Origin: a virus
IMG/VR virus record: IMGVR_UViG_3300046010_007558
Coordinates: 1 to 46,665 of that record
DNA length: 46,665 nt
Direction: 5' to 3' (one strand)
The first letter of the stretch is position 1; each line of letters opens with the position of its first letter. Of this stretch, positions 8,486-17,405 are shown piece after piece. The notes beneath the pieces were generated by a model that did no database searches, was not told the DNA's origin, and saw only the letters and a list, made by a program, of their open reading frames with translations. Position numbers and translations under genes: made by a program.

Positions 8486-9124
8486 ATGGATAAAAAGTTA
8501 ACAAATATAGCAGAGATTTTACCTGAAGGATTAGATGAATCCACAGTAGAAAAAATATTTACCCTAGTTGATTCAGTAATAAATGAACAAGTTGAATCTA
8601 AAATTAGTTTATTAGAAGCAAAAGTTAATGCTTTCTTAAGAACAAAAATAGATCAATTAAAGGAACAAGCTATTACTGAGTTAGCAGAAGAAAACGAAGT
8701 TTTCAGAAACGCAAAACTATTTGAATCCGTTAGAACTTTGATGACTCTAGAACTTTCTGAAGAAGATGAAAAGAGCGTTGTTAATGAGATAAAAGAGCAA
8801 TCCTCCGAACTACAAGAGGAAGTTGATGTTCTATCTGAGCAAATTAACAAGCTAGTTCTAGAGAATGAAAAATTACAAAATACAATTAAAGTTCTATCTA
8901 GCAAAGTAAACCTTTCCGAGCAAAAGACGAGAAAGCTTGAAAAGGACAGAATGAGATTGGTTGAAAATGTGAGAAATTTAGAAGCCTCTAGAGATGAAGA
9001 ATTTGTTTCTTCTGAGAAGGCTGTAATTATTTCTGAATCAGAAAAACCAGTCTCTATTAGAGAACAGGTAGGTAACCCGTTCTTATCCCCAGAGGCTATG
9101 AAATTAATGCCTTTTTCTCGTTGA
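8486..9124 (+). CDS. Prohead core scaffolding protein, T4 gp22-like
   Basis: 212 residues, acidic, with almost continuous heptad-rich helix (about residues 35-170), few aromatics and no cysteine, as expected for a coiled-coil assembly scaffold. It sits between the protease and the major capsid protein, the same position as gene 22 in T4, with a clear AGGAG ribosome site. The scaffold is normally assembled inside the prohead and then digested by the protease; several hydrophobic-x-Glu sites are present. The C-terminal end (VGNPFLSPEAMKLMPFSR) is compact and may be the capsid-binding tail. Assigned from position and architecture more than from residue identity. Confidence 0.78.
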   Translation: MDKKLTNIAEILPEGLDESTVEKIFTLVDSVINEQVESKISLLEAKVNAFLRTKIDQLKEQAITELAEENEVFRNAKLFESVRTLMTLELSEEDEKSVVNEIKEQSSELQEEVDVLSEQINKLVLENEKLQNTIKVLSSKVNLSEQKTRKLEKDRMRLVENVRNLEASRDEEFVSSEKAVIISESEKPVSIREQVGNPFLSPEAMKLMPFSR

Positions 9125-9138
9125 TTAGGATTTAAAAA

Positions 9139-10773
9139 ATGGACTCAATGTATATTCATGATGAAAAATTAACGCAGAAGTGGGGGCCTGTACTTGAAGG
9201 CATTAATAACGACTACGACCGTAGAGTAACAGCCCAACTTCTAGAAAATCAAGCTAAAGCTATAGTAGAAGATAAACTTCGTGAAGAAATTTCAACAGGA
9301 GCCACCACAACTGGTCACCTAGGAACCTTCGCTAAGTTTGCTTTCCCACTCGTAAGAAGAGTGTTCCCTGAGCTGATTGCTAAGAACTTCGTGGGCGTTC
9401 AGCCAATGCAAGCTCCAGTCAGCCAAGTATTCTACTTAGGTCACAGCCGTAAGTATGGTACAAATGAAGCTCAGACTGTTTACAGCAAGTTTAACATGAC
9501 CTACCGTGGTTTGACCTCAAACCCAATCGGTTCAGCTTCTGGTACAGATGCTGGTACATTCTATACAGGATCAACTGCTGGAACAGGCACTGGCCTTGAT
9601 GGTGATGTTGCTGTAACTGGTTTCGACCTATCAAATGTGTTACAAACAAACTCACTTTCAGCAATTTATGGTAATGGTGCTCCTTCAGGCACAATGGGCG
9701 GCAAGATTGCTGCATTCCCAAATGCATCCGCAACTTACGGATGGGTAATGAGTGCAGGTGAGCGTCTAAATGGTACAGGTATTCCTGAACTAACCATGCA
9801 CATTGAACAAGAGGCTGTCATTGCTCGTACTCGTAAGATGCGTGCATTGTGGACTCTTGAAGCATCACAAGACCTCAAGGCTTACCACAACCTAGATCTT
9901 GAAAGAGAATTAACTGATCTTCTTTCAAAAGAACTACAGTTGGAAATAGACCGTGAGCTAATCGAAGATTTGCGTATGATTGCTTATGGATTTAACCGTA
10001 ATGATGCAACTTCTGGACTAGGTGGTGTTTCATTACAAAATATGGATAGCAGCTATCTAAACTTTGGTACTTTTGATGGTCTTGCTAACAAAGATACTGG
10101 TGCAACAGGAACTTTTGTTCCCGGACAGTTTACATATGATTTCCCTGTATTGAATGCTACGGCCACAGCTAATCAGTTTGGTGCATTACCAAGCAACAGA
10201 AATGTTTTTGTAGTAGACTTTGGTGCTTTCACTGGCACACTTAATCCCCGTCACCTCGGAGAAGTTTATGCAAACCTCTTGGCAGTAATTAACTTTGCTG
10301 CTCAAGATATCTACAAGACTACAATGCGTGGTCCCGGTAGCTGGTTGCTAACTTCACCTGTTGTTGCATCATTACTTGAGAGTGCTGCTAAGTTGGAAGG
10401 TGGAATTGCTAGAGAAGATGGTCCTACCAATATCACCAATAACTCAATTCAATTTAGAGGCAAGTTCATGGGTCGTTACGATCTCTATGTAGATCCAATG
10501 TTCCCAGATGACGAGATAATGGTTGGTTATAAGGGTTCAAACGCCATGGATGCTGGTTACATCTATGCTCCTTACATCCCACTACAACAGTTGCCAACAG
10601 TAACTGATCCTGATAGCTTCCAACCAAGAAAGGGTATCCTCACCCGTTATGGTAAGGTTGCTATCGAGCCTAACACAAGATTCTACCGTGTAATTAGAAT
10701 CGTAGGCCCCTCACTCAACTTCCTTACTTACCCCTTCGTTGCGGTAACTAAGAAGTGGGGTAATGCTCTCTGA
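9139..10773 (+). CDS. Major capsid protein, T4 gp23-like
   Basis: 544 residues. The N-terminal region has the gp23-family segment TTTGHLGTFAKFAFPLVRRV (about residues 56-75) followed by QPMQAPVSQVFYLGHSR. The centre carries LWTLEASQDLKAYHNLDLER, and the C-terminal half has the family's FMGRYDLYVDPMFPDDEIMVGYKG stretch in overlapping pieces. It builds the icosahedral shell and is cut near the N-terminus by the prohead protease in T4. Codon use differs from neighbours, with many C-ending and CGT codons, as expected of the most highly expressed gene. A strong terminator follows directly, isolating a scaffold-capsid transcript. The ribosome site (TAGGA) is modest. Confidence 0.93.
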   Translation: MDSMYIHDEKLTQKWGPVLEGINNDYDRRVTAQLLENQAKAIVEDKLREEISTGATTTGHLGTFAKFAFPLVRRVFPELIAKNFVGVQPMQAPVSQVFYLGHSRKYGTNEAQTVYSKFNMTYRGLTSNPIGSASGTDAGTFYTGSTAGTGTGLDGDVAVTGFDLSNVLQTNSLSAIYGNGAPSGTMGGKIAAFPNASATYGWVMSAGERLNGTGIPELTMHIEQEAVIARTRKMRALWTLEASQDLKAYHNLDLERELTDLLSKELQLEIDRELIEDLRMIAYGFNRNDATSGLGGVSLQNMDSSYLNFGTFDGLANKDTGATGTFVPGQFTYDFPVLNATATANQFGALPSNRNVFVVDFGAFTGTLNPRHLGEVYANLLAVINFAAQDIYKTTMRGPGSWLLTSPVVASLLESAAKLEGGIAREDGPTNITNNSIQFRGKFMGRYDLYVDPMFPDDEIMVGYKGSNAMDAGYIYAPYIPLQQLPTVTDPDSFQPRKGILTRYGKVAIEPNTRFYRVIRIVGPSLNFLTYPFVAVTKKWGNAL

Positions 10774-10790
10774 TTTAAATAACTAAATTA

Positions 10791-10828
10791 AAAGAGGCAA
10801 GGAAATAAAACTCCTTGCCTCTTTTTTC
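10791..10828 (+). terminator. Rho-independent terminator after the major capsid gene
   Basis: The 13-bp stem AAAGAGGCAAGGA / TCCTTGCCTCTTT with an 8-base loop is followed by a T-run. It ends the capsid transcript 18 bases after the stop codon. Confidence 0.9.
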
Positions 10829-10832
10829 TTAC

Positions 10833-10840
10833 CTATATAT
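10833..10840 (+). promoter_or_regulatory. Candidate late-type promoter element (CTATATAT)
   Basis: Lies just after the capsid terminator and 14 bases before the next start codon, the same terminator-element-gene arrangement seen near 17394 and 45268. Confidence 0.35.
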
Positions 10841-10853
10841 ATTAGGGAGTTTT

Positions 10854-11078
10854 ATGTTTAAATATAGATCTAAATGTAAATGGAATCAATTATTAAGTAT
10901 AAATAATAAAATAGTTGAAATTAGACCGGGAGAATTTTTTGAAGCTTCTCATCAAGTGGATTCACCTTTTATAGAATTAATTTTAGAGCCTAAAATAAAC
11001 ATAGACTTAAAAAAGAAAAGAGTTGTAGAAGATGTCAACACCAGTGATAGCCAAGCCAAAGATATTGGGTTACGGTGA
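10854..11078 (+). CDS. Small unrecognised protein between capsid and neck genes
   Basis: 74 residues. A TTG codon upstream in the same frame lies inside the terminator, so I chose the ATG at 10854, which has a good TAGGGAG site. The sequence contains VEIRPGEFFEASHQ, a Pro-Gly-Glu turn also present in the small protein before the sheath gene (LKPGEGVVVPDH). The two may be distant relatives, with small beta-barrel character. The 3' end overlaps the next gene by 47 bases in another frame. Role unknown; location suggests a head or neck component. Confidence 0.6.
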   Translation: MFKYRSKCKWNQLLSINNKIVEIRPGEFFEASHQVDSPFIELILEPKINIDLKKKRVVEDVNTSDSQAKDIGLR

Positions 11079-11907
11079 TTCTTTTGGAACCTATGGAGGT
11101 AGGTTACTAACAGATACTATAACCAATGGCGAAATAAAAACTGAAGAACTTAATACAGGACTTCTACAAGATGGTGTTGAATTTAATAGATTTGAATTAT
11201 CTATAAGAGATTACATCTTAGCTAGATTAGGGCATCCTGTTGTAAGAGTAGAGTTAAGTTCTTTTCAATTAAAAAGTTCCATAGAAGAATCTATAAATAA
11301 GTTTTCTTACCATGCACCTTTTTGGAACAGGCAGTTTGCAGCATTTGAGGCATCTGCTGGAATAAATCAATACATCCTTCCTCCACACATAGCACATAAT
11401 CTAACTTATGTTGTTCATAGAAAAACATTACTAACACTACAACAAGCAACACATGATTTGGAATTTGATTTTTTTATAAAATATTTCCAAGATAATTTTA
11501 TTTATGGTGATTTTAGAATCGGAGATTTTTATTTGATGCAATCACACTTAGAACTAGCAAAAAAAGTTTTAGGTCAAGAAGGTGCATTTGATTTAATAAA
11601 CGGTAATCTATTGCAAATATATCCTGCTCCAGTAATAAATGGAGAAAAAGTTATTTTAGAGTTTAGAGCAATTGATACAAACACAATACACCCTGCGTAT
11701 AGAAATTGGATACAAAAATATGCATTAGCAATAGCCAAAGGTATACTTGGGGAAATAAGAGGAAAGTATAACTCAATTCCATCTCCCGGTGGAGGAGCTA
11801 ATTTGAATGGTACTGCTTTGTTACAAGCAAGCCAACAAGAAAAACAAACTTTGGAAGAAGAACTTCGTAGCGAATTCGAAGAACCCCCAACATTTACAGT
11901 ATGGTGA
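11032..11907 (+). CDS. Putative neck/head-completion protein, T4 gp13-like
   Basis: 291 residues, starting inside the previous gene. Recognisable segments are IRDYILARLGHPVVRVEL (about residues 57-74), followed by an alpha-helical stretch, a central beta region, and near the C-terminus YALAIAKGILGEIRGKY plus SIPSPGGGANLNG. This combination is typical of connector/neck proteins in T4-superfamily phages that sit between portal and tail. The gene lies between capsid and tail-terminator genes, the expected position. The gp13 assignment is by remembered pattern; other connector proteins remain possible. Confidence 0.52.
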   Translation: MSTPVIAKPKILGYGDSFGTYGGRLLTDTITNGEIKTEELNTGLLQDGVEFNRFELSIRDYILARLGHPVVRVELSSFQLKSSIEESINKFSYHAPFWNRQFAAFEASAGINQYILPPHIAHNLTYVVHRKTLLTLQQATHDLEFDFFIKYFQDNFIYGDFRIGDFYLMQSHLELAKKVLGQEGAFDLINGNLLQIYPAPVINGEKVILEFRAIDTNTIHPAYRNWIQKYALAIAKGILGEIRGKYNSIPSPGGGANLNGTALLQASQQEKQTLEEELRSEFEEPPTFTVW

Positions 11908-11910
11908 TAT

Positions 11911-12450
11911 ATGCCTTTAAAATCAGGATCAAGTAAAAAAGTAGTTAGTAGTAACATCAAAGAGATGATGAAAAAATATAAGAAGAAAGGAACTATTGGT
12001 ACAAGCAAACCTGCAAGCTCTAAGAAAGCTCAGAAGCAAGCTGTAGCAATAGCTTTATCTAAAGCCAGAGAATCAGTTGAGTTAGCAGGGAAGTTGCTAA
12101 ATGAGGAAAATGAAGTAAGTCCATTTTGGAAAGAAGTAAGAAAAGCTGCGATGGGTCCAAAAGGTGAAAAACCAAAACCAAAAGATTTGCCCAGACCAAA
12201 ACCTCCAATAACGAGTCGCTCCCCAAAAGAAGGTGGGCCTGTTTTAGGTCCTAAAGGTCCTTTTGGAAAAAAGAAATCTAGACAAGATTCATCAACAGAA
12301 TATTACGGAACTCAACTAATAGAAAAACTTTGTGCTAAAGGTAAGGCTGCTGCTAAACGCAAGTTTGATGTTTACCCTTCTGCATACGCAAACATGTACG
12401 CTTCAGCAGTTTGCTCGGGGAAGGTTAAACCCGGGGGTAAGAAAAAATGA
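11911..12450 (+). CDS. Basic phage protein with two small conserved domains
   Basis: 179 residues, highly basic. The N-terminal ~55 residues (MKKYKKKGTIG ... KQAVAIALSKARES) match a short Lys-rich domain common in phage and bacterial proteins. The C-terminal ~40 residues (CAKGKAAAKRKFDVYPSAYA) match another small domain widely seen in phage structural regions. I do not recall the Pfam numbers safely. Between them are a LLNEE site (E65), possibly a protease cut point, and a Pro/Lys-rich linker. Cleavage there could release the domains inside the head. Its TGA overlaps the next ATG (ATGA). Confidence 0.62.
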   Translation: MPLKSGSSKKVVSSNIKEMMKKYKKKGTIGTSKPASSKKAQKQAVAIALSKARESVELAGKLLNEENEVSPFWKEVRKAAMGPKGEKPKPKDLPRPKPPITSRSPKEGGPVLGPKGPFGKKKSRQDSSTEYYGTQLIEKLCAKGKAAAKRKFDVYPSAYANMYASAVCSGKVKPGGKKK

Positions 12451-13034
12451 ATATAAATGAAGACTTGAGAAAATGGGTTGCTGAAAAATGGGTTGACATT
12501 GGAGCACCAAAAAAAGGTGGCGGGTTCAAGCCATGCGGAAGGCAAGAGGGGGAGAAGCGTAAAGGGTATCCTAAATGCGTGCCTTTAGCAAAAGCACATT
12601 CCATGTCTAAAGGTCAAAGAAAATCAGCAGTAAAAAGAAAAAGAGCAGCGGGGAATACAGGTCCTAAACCAACAAATGTAGCAACTTTTGCAAAGGGAAA
12701 AAAGAAAATGAATGACTCAATTGAAATATATTCTAACTTTTTTATGCAGTTAATAGAAGGTACACCTGCTTGGCAAAGAAGCGAAGGAAAAAATCCAGAG
12801 GGTGGATTAAATAAAAAAGGAATAGCTTCCTACCGTGCTGCTAATCCGGGATCAAAACTTTCTATGGCTGTGACAACAAAACCTTCAAAATTAAAAAAAG
12901 GTTCTAAGTCTGCCAAGAGAAGGAAATCATTCTGTGCTCGAATGGGTGGAATGAAAAAAAGATTAACTTCTAGTAAAACTGCTAACGATCCTAACAGCAG
13001 AATAAATAAAGCATTAAGAAAGTGGAATTGTTAA
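12447..13034 (+). CDS. Basic phage protein with two conserved Cys-containing domains
   Basis: 195 residues. The first domain (about residues 8-70) has a GGGFKPCGR ... GYPKCVPLAKAHSM pattern. The second (about 107-195) has GKNPEGGLNKKG, then SFCARMGGMKKRLTSSK and a terminal ALRKWNC. Both are recurring small phage domains of unknown function. They are separated by a helix ending QLIEG (E104|G105), again a good prohead-protease-type site, so the product may be a polyprotein yielding two basic peptides. It is translationally coupled to the previous gene, which has the same two-domain plan. DNA-associated internal head proteins are a reasonable guess. Confidence 0.62.
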   Translation: MNINEDLRKWVAEKWVDIGAPKKGGGFKPCGRQEGEKRKGYPKCVPLAKAHSMSKGQRKSAVKRKRAAGNTGPKPTNVATFAKGKKKMNDSIEIYSNFFMQLIEGTPAWQRSEGKNPEGGLNKKGIASYRAANPGSKLSMAVTTKPSKLKKGSKSAKRRKSFCARMGGMKKRLTSSKTANDPNSRINKALRKWNC

Positions 13035-13037
13035 TAA

Positions 13038-13610
13038 ATGACAAATAAAAAAGATAATTTTAAAATTACTACTAAACTCCCAGAACTTCCAGATATAGAC
13101 TCGGAAGAATCGGAGTTAAGTTTATTTGATCAAAACAATCCAGATACCAACTTATTTAATTTAGTAGATGATGAATTAATCAAATTAGGTGGAAGTAAAA
13201 TGCACTTCTACAAGTATAATCAATCAGTTGATTTTGATCCTGTTTATATGGAATCCAGAAATAAACCATTGTCAAAGATTCCAATACTAGTTCACGGCCA
13301 TTACGAACCAGAAGCACTTAATGAAAATTTAACTAATTTTGGTGTAGAATTAAACAGTAATCAAATATTTACTTTTAATAAATCTTATATTGAAAGAAAA
13401 TTAGGTAGATCAGTAATTCCCGGAGATGTAATTAAACCCTTGTTCCAAAATCAAAAGTATCAAATCTTCCAAGTAGTTGAAGATTCTTTTGAGGCTTATG
13501 GAGTTTATCACTTAGTTTGTAATGCTAAATTACTAAGGGATAATACTGAAACAGTTGATACACCTTTAAATAAAATTTCTGATCCATTAGGAGGTTACAG
13601 CCACGAATGA
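13038..13610 (+). CDS. Putative neck/head-closure connector protein
   Basis: 190 residues. After a charged N-terminal tail (1-40), the body contains MHFYKYNQSVDFDPVYMES, a beta-rich middle with FGVELNSNQIFTF, and a GDVIKPLFQNQKYQIFQVVE segment. A GD followed by an aromatic-rich 'Q..y.I..V' strand is typical of small beta-barrel head-closure (stopper) proteins, and T4 gp14 occupies this position. It starts 3 bases after the previous stop and ends in an ATGA overlap with the tail-terminator candidate. The exact family is uncertain. Confidence 0.5.
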   Translation: MTNKKDNFKITTKLPELPDIDSEESELSLFDQNNPDTNLFNLVDDELIKLGGSKMHFYKYNQSVDFDPVYMESRNKPLSKIPILVHGHYEPEALNENLTNFGVELNSNQIFTFNKSYIERKLGRSVIPGDVIKPLFQNQKYQIFQVVEDSFEAYGVYHLVCNAKLLRDNTETVDTPLNKISDPLGGYSHE

Positions 13611-14353
13611 GTACTTCAGGAATTGAAATTATTTTACGCAATGAATCTATACTTGGACAAACTGAGATAGGTTCTTTAAGTAGTAGAAGTGATAGTTATT
13701 TAACTAGAGAATCTTATATTAGAAATGAGATACTAAAAATAACAAAAAAAGAATCGACCATATCAGGAATATACAAAGAATTATTAAGATCTATAATTAA
13801 CTTTTTCTCTGACTTGGTTTGCATCAATGATGAAAATAATATAGTTAATGTTAAATGTATTTATGCAAATCCAGAAAGAGCCATAGCAAAAATACAACAA
13901 GAGAATAATATTATATTACCCATAGTTTCTGTATCGCAAGAAAAATCAGCCTTAGATAGTGCTAGATCTAGGTACAAAACCTTATTAATACATGAAACTA
14001 AGTATGACCCTGTAAAAAATAGAGCGATTCGTATATTAAGTTTAGCCCCAGTTCCAGTAGAAATAACTTACAATGTTAATGTTTGGTGTAAGTATAAATC
14101 AGACTTAGATCAAATAGTAGAACAAATTAGATTAAAATTTAATCCAGATGCTGATTTAAGTATTCCCGGGCATAATTTAGTAAAGGCTTATTTAGGTGAG
14201 GATGGTTCTACTGCTCAAGATTTACAAGCAGAAGATAAAGATGATAGGATAATAAAAAGAAGTTATACAGTAACAGTATCGACATATTTAAATAATCCTA
14301 AGTTTATTTTAACCTCAAATGGAGCTATAGAAAGATTAAATTTAGAATTTTAA
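13607..14353 (+). CDS. Putative tail terminator/sheath stabiliser, T4 gp15-like
   Basis: 248 residues. The centre holds the best landmark: PVPVEITYNVNVWCKYKSDL followed by DQIVEQIRLKFNPDADL (about residues 150-187), a pattern I associate with T4 gp15-family proteins, which cap the tail tube and sheath at the head-proximal end. The N-terminus has a helical segment, and the C-terminus a beta-strand region. Its position directly before the sheath and tube genes supports the call. Start chosen at the ATGA overlap with the upstream gene. Confidence 0.58.
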   Translation: MSTSGIEIILRNESILGQTEIGSLSSRSDSYLTRESYIRNEILKITKKESTISGIYKELLRSIINFFSDLVCINDENNIVNVKCIYANPERAIAKIQQENNIILPIVSVSQEKSALDSARSRYKTLLIHETKYDPVKNRAIRILSLAPVPVEITYNVNVWCKYKSDLDQIVEQIRLKFNPDADLSIPGHNLVKAYLGEDGSTAQDLQAEDKDDRIIKRSYTVTVSTYLNNPKFILTSNGAIERLNLEF

Positions 14354-14407
14354 AAAAATATTTCTAAAAATAATTTGTATTAGAGTACATAATCAGGAGA
14401 GTTAATT

Positions 14408-14584
14408 ATGAAACTAGTAAAAAACACAAGCTTGCAATCATTTACCATATTCTTCTCAACCGAAAAAGGTTGTGATGAAAGATGGTTAAAACCCGGAGAA
14501 GGTGTAGTTGTTCCTGACCATTACATCACCGAACAAGTATTAAATTTAGCAAAAAAAAGAATACTCAAAATAGTTAACGCTTGA
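14408..14584 (+). CDS. Small protein upstream of the tail sheath gene
   Basis: 58 residues (MKLVKNTSLQSF ... KIVNA), with a strong AGGAG site 8 bases before the ATG and a 12-base gap to the sheath gene, so it is very likely translated. It contains a Phe/Thr-rich strand, LKPGEGVVVPDHYIT and a C-terminal helix with Lys/Arg. The Pro-Gly-Glu turn resembles the small protein after the capsid gene. No function recognised; its place suggests a minor tail or neck component. Confidence 0.65.
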   Translation: MKLVKNTSLQSFTIFFSTEKGCDERWLKPGEGVVVPDHYITEQVLNLAKKRILKIVNA

Positions 14585-14596
14585 TAGGAGATAATT

Positions 14597-16726
14597 ATGC
14601 CAAACTTTGTTAGCCCCGGTGTATATGTCATAGAAAAAGATCTTTCAGAGTACACGCCATCTCTGAATAGTTCCGTAGTTGGTGTTGTTGGATTCGCCTC
14701 CAAAGGACCAGTAAACGAAGCTACATTAATAACAAGCCAGAATCAATTAATAGACACTTTCGGTCCTCCAAGTGAAGACATTTATGGACAAGGATTAGAA
14801 GGCTCATTAGAAATACTGGAGACAACAAACTCAATGTATTTCGTTAGAGCAGCAGCAACTTCAGCAGTGGAAGCTTCTGCCGCAGTTACTTTTGGAGCTT
14901 GCCCAGCCGTAATTGTTTCTGGTAATCAATATGGATTAACACAAAATATTTACTTGGATATTCAAGTAAAAAATAATGCTGGTATAGAACAATTTGCTTC
15001 TGCTAAACAATTTAATATACCATCAGGCACTTTAACTGCTGGAGATCCCGGTGCTTGCCAAGCTAGAGCATTAAAGAAAGTAATAGGTGGTTCTTTAGAT
15101 GCGGACCCTGTTGGTGTTTTTGATAACAATTCAGATACTGGATTAGGATTATCTGGAGCTTTAGTTGGGTCTTTTGCAGGATCTGGAGCTTCTTTGAGTG
15201 TTACTTCTTGGACTTCTTCTGCAAGAACGACAGGGGCTGCGGTTCTATTCCCTGTTAGACACTCTACTGGATCAACTAGTTTCGGAGCATCTGGAGCTGG
15301 AGTATCATCCATAACTGTTTATGGTGCAACATTTGATGCGTTGACTGCTAGCGGATTAACTTACTTAGTTGAGACTTTATATCCCGGAGCAGGCTACAAT
15401 GCAGGAACTACTGTTGATGGGGATACTAGCGGAAACTCAATTACCATTAGAGGTTTGGGTGCTGGTAACTTTGCTGTAGATATTAATGAGAATGGTGCTG
15501 TAGCTGAAAACTTTAAAGCATCACTATTTGCAAGTGGAGCATTCCTAGAAGATGTAATTAATACTGGGGCAACTAATGCTACATCTAAGTATATCCAAGG
15601 AAACTTGTATGCTGAAAATGGAGACATTGCAACGGTCACGAAACTCAATAACTTTGCAAGCCAAGTAAGTGGTTTGGTTGGCGCATCTTTTGATAATCTA
15701 AAAGGTACTCAACCCGGAGCATTTACAGGCGCTGCTTGCATAGAGTCTCGCTTCGTAAAAGCAGTAGAAGGTACTTACGATTTAGCTGGTGGTGATAATG
15801 GAATTCCAGAATCAACTGATGGTAAAGCAACAGTTCTCATTGGTGATGCTACCACAGAACCTAAGACTGGACTCTATGCTTTAGATGATGATTTACTAAA
15901 CATCAGCATTGCTTTAATCCCCGGAGTCTATAATCAAAGCGTTCAAAATGCTCTCGTTACATTAGCTGAAACAAGCCAAAACTTCCTTGCGTTGGTTTCT
16001 CCTCCTTATGGAATAGGAACAGTGCAGGATGCCATAGATTGGTCTAATGGTAAATCTTCTAGCACTGCTGGATCAAGAACTGCTGCCATAAATAGTTCTT
16101 ATGCAGCAATCTATTTCCCACATGTGAAAGTGTTCAGCACATTCGATGGTAAGGATCGTTGGTATGATCCAACAATCTTTGCTGCTAGACAAATGGCTTT
16201 CACTGATAGCGTATCAGAAACTTGGTTTGCTCCTGCCGGATTCGTCCGTGGAAGACTTACTAAACCCACTGATGTTGAAGTTAAACTCAACCAAGGTGAT
16301 AGAGATACAATGTATAGTGGCGGAAATGTTATAAACCCTGTTGTCAACTTTGCTCAACAAGGTATAACAATCTTTGGTCAAAGAACAGCCCAAAGAGATC
16401 CTTCAGCCTTGGATAGAGTTAACATCAGAAGAATGATGATTTACATTAGAAAGGTTATCTTGGCTTCAACAAGAAGACTTGTATTCGAACCTAATGATGA
16501 GTTTACTTGGGCAAGAGTTGAAAGCTTACTCAATCCATTCTTCGCTGACATTGCTCAAAGAAGAGGTATTACACAATTCAAAGTTGTTTGCGACTCCACA
16601 ACAAACACTCCAATAAGAATTGATAGAAATGAAATGTGGTGCAAGGTTTTAATTAAACCTACTAAGACTGCTGAAATCGTAGTCTTTGAACTTAACCTTA
16701 CAAATCAATCAGCACAAATAGGTTGA
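14597..16726 (+). CDS. Contractile tail sheath protein, T4 gp18-like
   Basis: 709 residues. It starts MPNFVSPGVYVIEKDLSEYT, the classic sheath N-terminus, followed by GVVGFASKGPVNEATLITS and a FGPPSED loop. The middle (about 100-380) is a Ser/Gly/Thr-rich variable domain exposed on the sheath surface. The C-terminal domain has FAARQMAFTDSVSETWFAPA, FGQRTAQRDPSALDRVNIRR and a final beta strand (VVFELNLTNQSAQIG), the part that interlocks with neighbouring subunits. Length is close to T4 gp18 (659). The tube gene follows after 12 bases. Confidence 0.95.
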   Translation: MPNFVSPGVYVIEKDLSEYTPSLNSSVVGVVGFASKGPVNEATLITSQNQLIDTFGPPSEDIYGQGLEGSLEILETTNSMYFVRAAATSAVEASAAVTFGACPAVIVSGNQYGLTQNIYLDIQVKNNAGIEQFASAKQFNIPSGTLTAGDPGACQARALKKVIGGSLDADPVGVFDNNSDTGLGLSGALVGSFAGSGASLSVTSWTSSARTTGAAVLFPVRHSTGSTSFGASGAGVSSITVYGATFDALTASGLTYLVETLYPGAGYNAGTTVDGDTSGNSITIRGLGAGNFAVDINENGAVAENFKASLFASGAFLEDVINTGATNATSKYIQGNLYAENGDIATVTKLNNFASQVSGLVGASFDNLKGTQPGAFTGAACIESRFVKAVEGTYDLAGGDNGIPESTDGKATVLIGDATTEPKTGLYALDDDLLNISIALIPGVYNQSVQNALVTLAETSQNFLALVSPPYGIGTVQDAIDWSNGKSSSTAGSRTAAINSSYAAIYFPHVKVFSTFDGKDRWYDPTIFAARQMAFTDSVSETWFAPAGFVRGRLTKPTDVEVKLNQGDRDTMYSGGNVINPVVNFAQQGITIFGQRTAQRDPSALDRVNIRRMMIYIRKVILASTRRLVFEPNDEFTWARVESLLNPFFADIAQRRGITQFKVVCDSTTNTPIRIDRNEMWCKVLIKPTKTAEIVVFELNLTNQSAQIG

Positions 16727-16738
16727 TAAGGAGATTAT

Positions 16739-17329
16739 ATGGCAACTTATTCTGACTACCGTGGCGCGATAAATGCAGAAAGCCCAACACCTTTAAAAAT
16801 TTCTACTTCACTTGATGCAATAAGATCATATCAATTTGAAGTAGATTTTAGAAATATTCCTGCTCTAGGAGATTACAAGGAAGGCGATCTACAGATTGGT
16901 GTTAATAAAGTAACTGCTTATGGACCAAAAATAGACATGGTTGAAATCCATAGGGTAAATGATATTGTTAAATATCCCGGAAAGATGAAATTTGAAGGGT
17001 TATCAATTACATTCGATAATCAATTATTAATCCCACAATATGCTCATCTTTGGGAATATATCAAATCAGTCTTTAATCCATTAACTGGACAATACTACAC
17101 TCCAGCGACTGGAGCTAGATCAATTGCTTCAATTAAAACTTCTAAGATAATAGTGCGTCAATTAAGTGGGCAAAATACTCCAATATCTGAAACAACCTTC
17201 TGGGGAGTATTTCCTATGGAGTATGCAATAGCAGAACAAAAATACTCTGAATCAAATACAGTCAATACCATAGATGTTAAGTTCTCCTTTGATACTATGG
17301 ATATAAGAACTATCACAAAGCCTCAGTGA
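16739..17329 (+). CDS. Tail tube protein, T4 gp19-like
   Basis: 196 residues, with an AAGGAG site before the ATG. It directly follows the sheath gene as in T4. Landmarks are IRSYQFEVDFRNIP near residue 28, GVNKVTAYGPKIDMVE, and VFPMEYAIAEQKYSESNTV leading to the last strand. The tube protein stacks as hexameric rings inside the sheath and is the conduit for DNA. Length is slightly above T4 gp19 (163). A perfect inverted-repeat terminator follows, closing the tail operon. Confidence 0.92.
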   Translation: MATYSDYRGAINAESPTPLKISTSLDAIRSYQFEVDFRNIPALGDYKEGDLQIGVNKVTAYGPKIDMVEIHRVNDIVKYPGKMKFEGLSITFDNQLLIPQYAHLWEYIKSVFNPLTGQYYTPATGARSIASIKTSKIIVRQLSGQNTPISETTFWGVFPMEYAIAEQKYSESNTVNTIDVKFSFDTMDIRTITKPQ

Positions 17330-17345
17330 AATAAATAAATATTAA

Positions 17346-17385
17346 AAAAATACCCAATCTAAAATATTTTAGATTGGGTATTTTT
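17346..17385 (+). terminator. Perfect 20-bp inverted repeat, bidirectional terminator
   Basis: The left arm 17346-17365 and right arm 17366-17385 are exact reverse complements (core TACCCAATCTAAAA). A-run and T-run flanks let it work on either strand. It ends the sheath-tube transcript. Confidence 0.92.
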
Positions 17386-17393
17386 CCTTAGAA

Positions 17394-17401
17394 CTATAAT
17401 A
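17394..17401 (+). promoter_or_regulatory. Candidate promoter element (CTATAATA)
   Basis: Part of the 11-mer GAACTATAATA, repeated exactly at 20390-20400. It lies between a terminator and an ATG only 5 bases after the element, so the transcript would be nearly leaderless or start elsewhere. No convincing -35 box. Confidence 0.35.
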
Positions 17402-17405
17402 TAAT

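Noticed and set aside
10815-10853. Longer start for the small protein after the capsid gene
   Set aside because: The alternative TTG start lies within the terminator hairpin, while the ATG at 10854 has a good ribosome site.
10896-10903. Perfect TATAAATA as a T4-type late promoter
   Set aside because: It lies inside a coding sequence in an AT-rich genome and precedes no start codon at a useful distance.
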